A stretch of 35,575 bases of DNA from Rhodospirillales bacterium. GTDB lineage: Bacteria; Pseudomonadota; Alphaproteobacteria; Rhodospirillales; Defluviicoccaceae. A program made the translations under genes and the position numbers. The notes under the pieces were generated by a model. It worked only from the letters and a program-made list of their open reading frames with translations. It was not told where the DNA came from and searched no databases. This document shows, piece after piece, positions 31,197-35,575 of the stretch. Where the stretch lies: contig REES01000076.1 of NCBI GenBank assembly GCA_007694935.1, positions 1-35,575 on the forward strand, read 5' to 3'. Positions within the stretch are counted from its first letter, which is position 1. The number at the start of each line of letters is the position of its first letter.

Positions 31197-33602
31197 TCAG
31201 GTGCGAAGGACGCCGCCGCAGGCCGTCTCCACCCCGCCAACGATCCGGGCGGCAATGGCATCCAGGTCGGCATCCCGCAGGGTCCGCTCGGCAGGCTGGA
31301 TGGTCACCGTCACGGCCAGGGACTTGCGACCCGGGCCCAGCGCCTCGCCGGCGAACACGTCGAACACGCCGACGGCCGCCACCAGGGGATCGGCCTCTCG
31401 CACCGCTTTGACCAGGTCGGCGGCAGGGACGTCCCGATCCACAACGAAGGCGAAATCCCGTTCCACCGGCTGGAACGGCAACAGCGTGAGGGGCGGGCGG
31501 GTGGCTCCGGCGGCCCGCGCCTTGGCCGTCGGCACCGCCTGCAGGTCCAGTTCGAACGCCACCGCCAGGCCCGAGACGCCCATCGCCCGGAGCACCCGGG
31601 GATGGACCTCGCCGAACCGGCCGAGCACCGTTTCAGGTCCCAGCCGGAGCGTGCCGGACCGGCCGGGATGGTACCATGCCGGCGCCGCCGCATTCACCCT
31701 GATCGCTGTCGTCGGTACCCCGAGGGCGGAAAGCACCGCCAGGGCATCGGCCTTGGCGTCGAACGCATCGACAGTACGGGGTGCTGCCGCCCAGTGCCGC
31801 GGCCCGCTTCGCCCGCTGCGCAGCCCGGCCGCCATCATTCGCTGATCCTCCGGCCGGTCGCCGTGGAACACCGGCCCCACCTCGAACAGCGCCCCGTCGG
31901 CATACCCCCGATCGGCGTTGCGCCCGACCGCCGCAACCAGGTTGGGCAGGATCGAGGGCCGCATCACCCCCAGGTCGGCGCTGATCGGGTTGACCAGGCG
32001 CAAGGCCTCGGCATCGCCACCGAACCGGGCCGCATCCGCCTGCGACAGGAAAGAGAACGTCACCACCTCGGTCAGGCCGCGCTCCGCCAGCAGCCGGCGG
32101 GCGAAACCCCGGCGCCGCTGGGACGGGGTGAGCGCCGGCTGCGGCAGCGGCGCCTCGCGGATCAGCGGCACCACCGGGATGCGGTCGTAGCCGTGAATGC
32201 GCAGCACCTCCTCCACCAGGCAGGCCTCGTCAACGATGTCGCTCCGCCACGAGGGAGGGGTCACCTGCAGCCGGCCAGCCTCGCCGGTGATGGCGAAGCC
32301 GAGGCTTTCCAGGATGCCGACCGCCGTGTCCGTCGCCACCGCCACGCCGCCGAGGCTGGCGATGCGTGCCGGATCCAGGGTGATGGTGCGCCGCCAGGTC
32401 GGCTCGGCCCCGGCGATCACCAGCTCCGAGGGCTCGCCGCCACAGCATGCCAGCACCAGGCGGGTGGCGATCTCGATCCCGTCCACCAGGAAGGCCGGAT
32501 CGATTCCCCGCTCGAACCGATAGCGGGCGTCGGAGGCGATGCCGAGGGTCCGACCGGTGGTGGCGGTGCGGACCGGATCGAACCAGGCGGATTCCAGGAA
32601 CACGGCGGTGGTGGTCTCGGTGCAGCCGGTACGCTCCCCCCCGATCACGCCGCCGAGCGCTTCCGGCTCGACCGCATCAGCGATCACCGTCATGCCGGGC
32701 TCGAGGGCATAGTCCTGGCCGTTGAGAGCCTTGAGCCGCTCCCCCGGCTGGGCCAGGCGCACGGTGAGGTCACCCCGGACCCGGTCGGCGTCGAACGCGT
32801 GCAGCGGCCGGCACAGATCAAGGGTCATGAAGTTGGTGATGTCCACCACCGCGGAGATCGGCCGCAACCCCACCGAGATCAGCCGTTGCTTCAGCCATTC
32901 CGGGCTTTCACCGTTGCGGATGCCGCGGATGGTGCGGCCGACGAAATACAGGCAGGCGTCCCGCGATCCGTCGTCGAACGCCAGGGTCACGCCGATCGGG
33001 CTGGGAAAGCGGCCGGCCACCGGCCGGGTGTCCATGGGCTTGAGGCTGCCCTTGCCGGCGGCGGCCAGGTCCCGGGCGACGCCGCGGACCCCGAGGCAGT
33101 CACCCCGGTTGGGGGTGATGGCGATGTCGATCAGCGGATCGGCGAGGCCCATCACTTCGGTCGCGGGCGCCCCCAGCGGCGCCTCCGCCGGCAGCTCGAC
33201 AATCCCGGTATGGGCGTCGGACAGTCCCATCTCCCGTTCCGACAGCAGCATGCCTTGGCTTTCCACCCCGCGGATGCGCGCCTTTTTGAGCACCGTGCCG
33301 GTACCGACGATGGTGGCGCCCACCGGCGCGAACACCCCCTTCATCCCCGCCCGGGCATTGGGCGCCCCGCACACCACCTCCACCATGCCGGCACCGGTGG
33401 CCACCGTGCAGATCTGGAGCTTGTCGGCATCGGGGTGGGGGCGGGCCGATACCACCTCCGCCACCACCAGGTCGCGGAAGTCGGCGGTCCGGTCCACCAG
33501 TTCCTCCAGCTCGAGCCCGATCATGGTCAGGGTATCGGCGAGCTCGCGGGCGCCGGCGTCGGTCGCCAGATGCTCCTTGAGCCACGACAGGGTGAACTTC
33601 AC
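31197..33602 (-). CDS. pheT: Phenylalanine-tRNA ligase, beta subunit
   Basis: This 801-residue cytoplasmic subunit of the alpha2-beta2 enzyme charges tRNA-Phe. It starts [12 protein letters not shown], has the EMAP/OB-type tRNA-binding domain ([17 protein letters not shown], about 50-65), then B3/B4 editing and B5 regions. The catalytic-like core follows ([20 protein letters not shown]). The C-terminal anticodon-binding FDX-ACB domain begins at about residue 705 ([18 protein letters not shown]). Length is the usual 780-810. The start is GTG 33602, overlapping the pheS stop as GTGA, so the two subunits are translationally coupled. It is last in the rpmI-rplT-pheS-pheT operon. Confidence 0.97.
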   Translation of the reverse strand: MKFTLSWLKEHLATDAGARELADTLTMIGLELEELVDRTADFRDLVVAEVVSARPHPDADKLQICTVATGAGMVEVVCGAPNARAGMKGVFAPVGATIVGTGTVLKKARIRGVESQGMLLSEREMGLSDAHTGIVELPAEAPLGAPATEVMGLADPLIDIAITPNRGDCLGVRGVARDLAAAGKGSLKPMDTRPVAGRFPSPIGVTLAFDDGSRDACLYFVGRTIRGIRNGESPEWLKQRLISVGLRPISAVVDITNFMTLDLCRPLHAFDADRVRGDLTVRLAQPGERLKALNGQDYALEPGMTVIADAVEPEALGGVIGGERTGCTETTTAVFLESAWFDPVRTATTGRTLGIASDARYRFERGIDPAFLVDGIEIATRLVLACCGGEPSELVIAGAEPTWRRTITLDPARIASLGGVAVATDTAVGILESLGFAITGEAGRLQVTPPSWRSDIVDEACLVEEVLRIHGYDRIPVVPLIREAPLPQPALTPSQRRRGFARRLLAERGLTEVVTFSFLSQADAARFGGDAEALRLVNPISADLGVMRPSILPNLVAAVGRNADRGYADGALFEVGPVFHGDRPEDQRMMAAGLRSGRSGPRHWAAAPRTVDAFDAKADALAVLSALGVPTTAIRVNAAAPAWYHPGRSGTLRLGPETVLGRFGEVHPRVLRAMGVSGLAVAFELDLQAVPTAKARAAGATRPPLTLLPFQPVERDFAFVVDRDVPAADLVKAVREADPLVAAVGVFDVFAGEALGPGRKSLAVTVTIQPAERTLRDADLDAIAARIVGGVETACGGVLRT

Positions 33603-34675
33603 GGCGTCAGGCCCCCCACCAGGGACGGCACCGCCAGCGCCCGGAAGCCGTAATGGCGGAGCCAGCGCAGGTCGGACTCGAAGAACGTGCGGAGATCGGG
33701 AATGCCGTATTTCAGCATGGCGATGCGCTCGATCCCCATGCCGAAGGCGAACCCCTGATAGCGCTTCGGATCGATGCCGCAGTTGGCCAGCACCTTGGGA
33801 TTGACCATGCCGGAGCCCAGGATCTCCAACCAGTCGTCACCGTGGCCGATCCGAAGCTGGCCGTCCTTGCGGGTGCAGCCGATGTCCACCTCGGCGGACG
33901 GCTCGGTGAACGGGAAGTAGCTGGGGCGGAACCGCACCGGCAGGTCGTCGATGGCGAAAAAAGCGCGGCAGAATTCGATCAGGCAGCCCTTCAGGTGGCC
34001 CATGTGCGTGGACTCGTCCACCACCAGCCCCTCAACCTGGTGGAACATCGGCGAGTGGGTCGCGTCCGAGTCGCAGCGGTAGGTGCGCCCGGGGGCGATG
34101 ATGCGCAGCGGCGGCGGTGTCCTCACCATGGTGCGGATCTGCACCGGCGAGGTGTGGGTGCGCAGCACCTTGCGCAGGCCATCGCTCTCCCCCGGCAGGT
34201 AGAAGGTGTCCATCTCCTGGCGGGAGGGGTGCTCCCGCGGGATGTTGAGGGCGGTGAAGTTGTGCCAGTCGTCCTCGATGTCGGGGCCTTCCGCCACCAT
34301 GAACCCCATCTCGCCGAAGATCGCGACGATCTCGTCGATGGTCTGGCTGATCGGGTGGATCGACCCCACGCTTTCCGGGCGGGGCGGCAGGGTGACGTCG
34401 ATGCGTTCGGCGGCAAGCCGGGCGTCCAGCTCGGCATCGGCCAGAGCCGCCTTGCGGGCGTCCAGGGCAGTGGCAATCTCGTCCTTGAGGGCGTTGAGCG
34501 CGGCGCCGGTCTCCCGCCGCGCCTCCGGCTCCATCCGCCCCAGATCCTTCATCAGGGCCGTGATTCGACCCTTCTTGCCGAGCGCCCCGATGCGGATGCG
34601 CTCGAGCTCATCGACGCTGGTCGCCGTCTCGACGGCCGCCATCAACTCATCGCGAACGGAGAAGCAGTCGTCCAT
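33599..34675 (-). CDS. pheS: Phenylalanine-tRNA ligase, alpha subunit
   Basis: This 358-residue catalytic subunit is a class II aminoacyl-tRNA synthetase. The N-terminal coiled coil (about 1-90) binds tRNA. Motif 2 is [19 protein letters not shown], and motif 3 is [35 protein letters not shown] is the typical C-terminus. The start is taken as ATG 34675 ([16 protein letters not shown]); the frame is open for 11 more codons upstream, but that extension has no family support. It follows rplT by 96 bases and overlaps pheT by 4. The genes form one transcript with the ribosomal proteins. Confidence 0.97.
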   Translation of the reverse strand: MDDCFSVRDELMAAVETATSVDELERIRIGALGKKGRITALMKDLGRMEPEARRETGAALNALKDEIATALDARKAALADAELDARLAAERIDVTLPPRPESVGSIHPISQTIDEIVAIFGEMGFMVAEGPDIEDDWHNFTALNIPREHPSRQEMDTFYLPGESDGLRKVLRTHTSPVQIRTMVRTPPPLRIIAPGRTYRCDSDATHSPMFHQVEGLVVDESTHMGHLKGCLIEFCRAFFAIDDLPVRFRPSYFPFTEPSAEVDIGCTRKDGQLRIGHGDDWLEILGSGMVNPKVLANCGIDPKRYQGFAFGMGIERIAMLKYGIPDLRTFFESDLRWLRHYGFRALAVPSLVGGLTP

Positions 34676-34771
34676 GAACAACGGATCCTCGGCGGCTGCC
34701 GGTTGCAAGGCCCATCGGCGAAGGACGGTGGCGTCCCGGCGGCACGCGGCGGCTGGTGGTGGACGCGATCC

Positions 34772-35137
34772 TCAGGCGGGAGCGGCGAGCGCCGAGCGGG
34801 CGCTGTCGACCAGCGCCTTGAACGCATCCGGCTCTCGCACTGCGAGGTCCGACAGCACCTTGCGGTCGAGCTCGATGCCGGCCTTGCCGAGGCCGTCGAT
34901 GAACTGGGAGTAGGTGAGGCCGTGCTCCCGAGCGCCCGCGTTGATGCGCTGGATCCACAGGCGGCGGAACTCCCGCTTGCGGGTGCGGCGGTCGCGGTAG
35001 GCGTATTGCAACGCCTTCTCCACCCGCTGCAGCGCAACCCGGTAGGCGGTACTGCCGCGTCCGCGATAGCCTTGAGCGCGGTCCAGGACCTTCTTGTGGC
35101 GGGCGTGGGCGGTCACCCCCCTCTTGACGCGGGCCAT
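34772..35137 (-). CDS. rplT: Ribosomal protein L20
   Basis: This 121-residue basic 50S protein binds 23S rRNA early in large-subunit assembly. It opens [20 protein letters not shown] and continues with [20 protein letters not shown] and [11 protein letters not shown], all diagnostic of L20. The length is slightly above the usual 117-119 through a short Ala-rich tail. It lies 13 bases after rpmI. In some bacteria L20 represses its own operon through the mRNA leader, but no such structure is identified here. Confidence 0.98.
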   Translation of the reverse strand: MARVKRGVTAHARHKKVLDRAQGYRGRGSTAYRVALQRVEKALQYAYRDRRTRKREFRRLWIQRINAGAREHGLTYSQFIDGLGKAGIELDRKVLSDLAVREPDAFKALVDSARSALAAPA

Positions 35138-35150
35138 GGTGTGGTCTCCC

Positions 35151-35348
35151 TCAGGCGTAGGGCATGTAGGACTTGACGGTGGTGGCGTCCGGGCGGCAGA
35201 GGATCATGGTCCCCCGCGCCTGGCGCTTCATCTTCTGCGACCGCTTGCGCAGGTTGTGCTGCTTGCAGCCGACGTTGGCCCGCACCTTGCCGGTGGCGGT
35301 CAGCCGGAACCGCTTCTTGGCGGCCGACTTGGTCTTCAGTTTGGGCAT
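35151..35348 (-). CDS. rpmI: Ribosomal protein L35
   Basis: This 65-residue basic 50S protein opens [20 protein letters not shown] and continues [18 protein letters not shown], the family signature. It is the first gene of the operon here. The ATG at 35348 has AAGGA about nine bases upstream. infC, which precedes rpmI in many bacteria, is not seen; instead a promoter lies about 118 bases upstream. The leader of about 100 bases is GC-rich and could fold, but I cannot assign a known regulatory RNA. Confidence 0.97.
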   Translation of the reverse strand: MPKLKTKSAAKKRFRLTATGKVRANVGCKQHNLRKRSQKMKRQARGTMILCRPDATTVKSYMPYA

Positions 35349-35465
35349 TTGATCGGTCCTTCTTTTTCAGGTCAGCGCCGTCTGCCGGCGGCGGCGGGGC
35401 CGCGGAGGCGGCTGGGCATGCCCCTGCCGTACCGCACTCCAATGCGCTGGATCGGAAGAGCGCAG

Positions 35466-35506
35466 CTTATACGCGCCGCTGCCGCCGAAAGCAAGCCTTC
35501 GGCGGC
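35466..35506 (-). promoter_or_regulatory. Promoter of the rpmI-rplT-pheS-pheT operon
   Basis: On the minus strand, TTGCTT (complement of 35489-35494) and TATAAG (complement of 35466-35471) are separated by exactly 17 bases. A perfect 9-bp inverted repeat, GCCGCCGAA/TTCGGCGGC (35481-35489 and 35498-35506), spans the -35 box. It could be a protein site or the 3' hairpin of an upstream transcript. Transcription would begin near 35459. Confidence 0.6.
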
Positions 35507-35513
35507 TGGACTG

Positions 35514-35561
35514 TAGGTAACACACGATCTGTCCGGGATAGGTAGCACACGATCTGTCCGG
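35514..35561. repeat. 23-bp direct repeat at the window edge
   Basis: TAGGTAACACACGATCTGTC starts the copy at 35514-35536. It recurs with one change (A to G at the seventh base) at 35539-35561, two bases later. The spacing of 25 bases and position outside any gene suggest the end of a mobile element or a tandem binding site continuing beyond the window. Confidence 0.75.
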
Positions 35562-35575
35562 TCTAGAACCGCTCC

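Overview
The window is GC-rich chromosomal DNA that fits an alphaproteobacterium, most plausibly Rhodospirillales-like. The evidence is the strong G/C bias at third codon positions, the rpmI-rplT-pheS-pheT block, an osmoprotectant (NAGGN) gene trio, and exopolysaccharide genes of the type that accompany the PEP-CTERM/exosortase A (XrtA) system. The order-level placement is inference; no rRNA or other strong phylogenetic marker is present.

Layout. (a) 1-83 holds the N-terminus of a minus-strand radical-SAM-like gene. A gene-poor stretch with two inverted repeats and a possible frameshifted mini-gene follows. (b) 882-5576 is the plus-strand trio asnO / ngg / M42 peptidase for making and handling N-acetylglutaminylglutamine amide, a compatible solute. 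(c) 5.7-15.6 kb is an envelope/exopolysaccharide region: a small membrane protein, a polyprenyl-phosphate sugar transferase, an ExeA-like ATPase (minus), galE, a VanZ-like membrane protein, a PrsK-type histidine kinase, and a convergent membrane protein with a Sel1/TPR-like C-terminus. These look like XrtA accessory genes, but no exosortase, PrsR or PEP-CTERM protein is in the window. (d) 16.2-21.5 kb has a small unknown gene and a minus-strand operon padR / membrane-fusion protein / RND permease, with a good sigma70-type promoter overlapped by a dyad in front of padR.

(e) 22.0-27.2 kb is accessory DNA: a cold-shock protein with its terminator, a decayed DNA methylase, a PIN-toxin/RHH-antitoxin pair with a palindromic promoter, and a minus-strand set of phage-like small genes. 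This includes a stop-truncated relic, a short protein, and a DUF1360-like membrane protein. They lie behind a 782-residue cysteine-rich protein that I cannot assign, built from a duplicated module of about 120 residues followed by a beta-rich half. (f) 27.2-30.1 kb holds a secreted GH13 alpha-amylase, an IS3-family orfA remnant joined to a decapitated VapC, two long hairpin repeats, and tRNA-Ser(CGA). (g) 30.3-35.6 kb has two small unknown genes and the rpmI-rplT-pheS-pheT operon with a recognisable promoter. The window ends in a 23-bp direct repeat.

The trio and the envelope genes suggest a cell equipped for osmotic stress and polysaccharide production. The 22-30 kb segment is where horizontal transfer and decay are concentrated. 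The best candidate for something undescribed is the 782-residue protein and its small downstream partners. All family assignments come from motifs read by eye; no database search was run.
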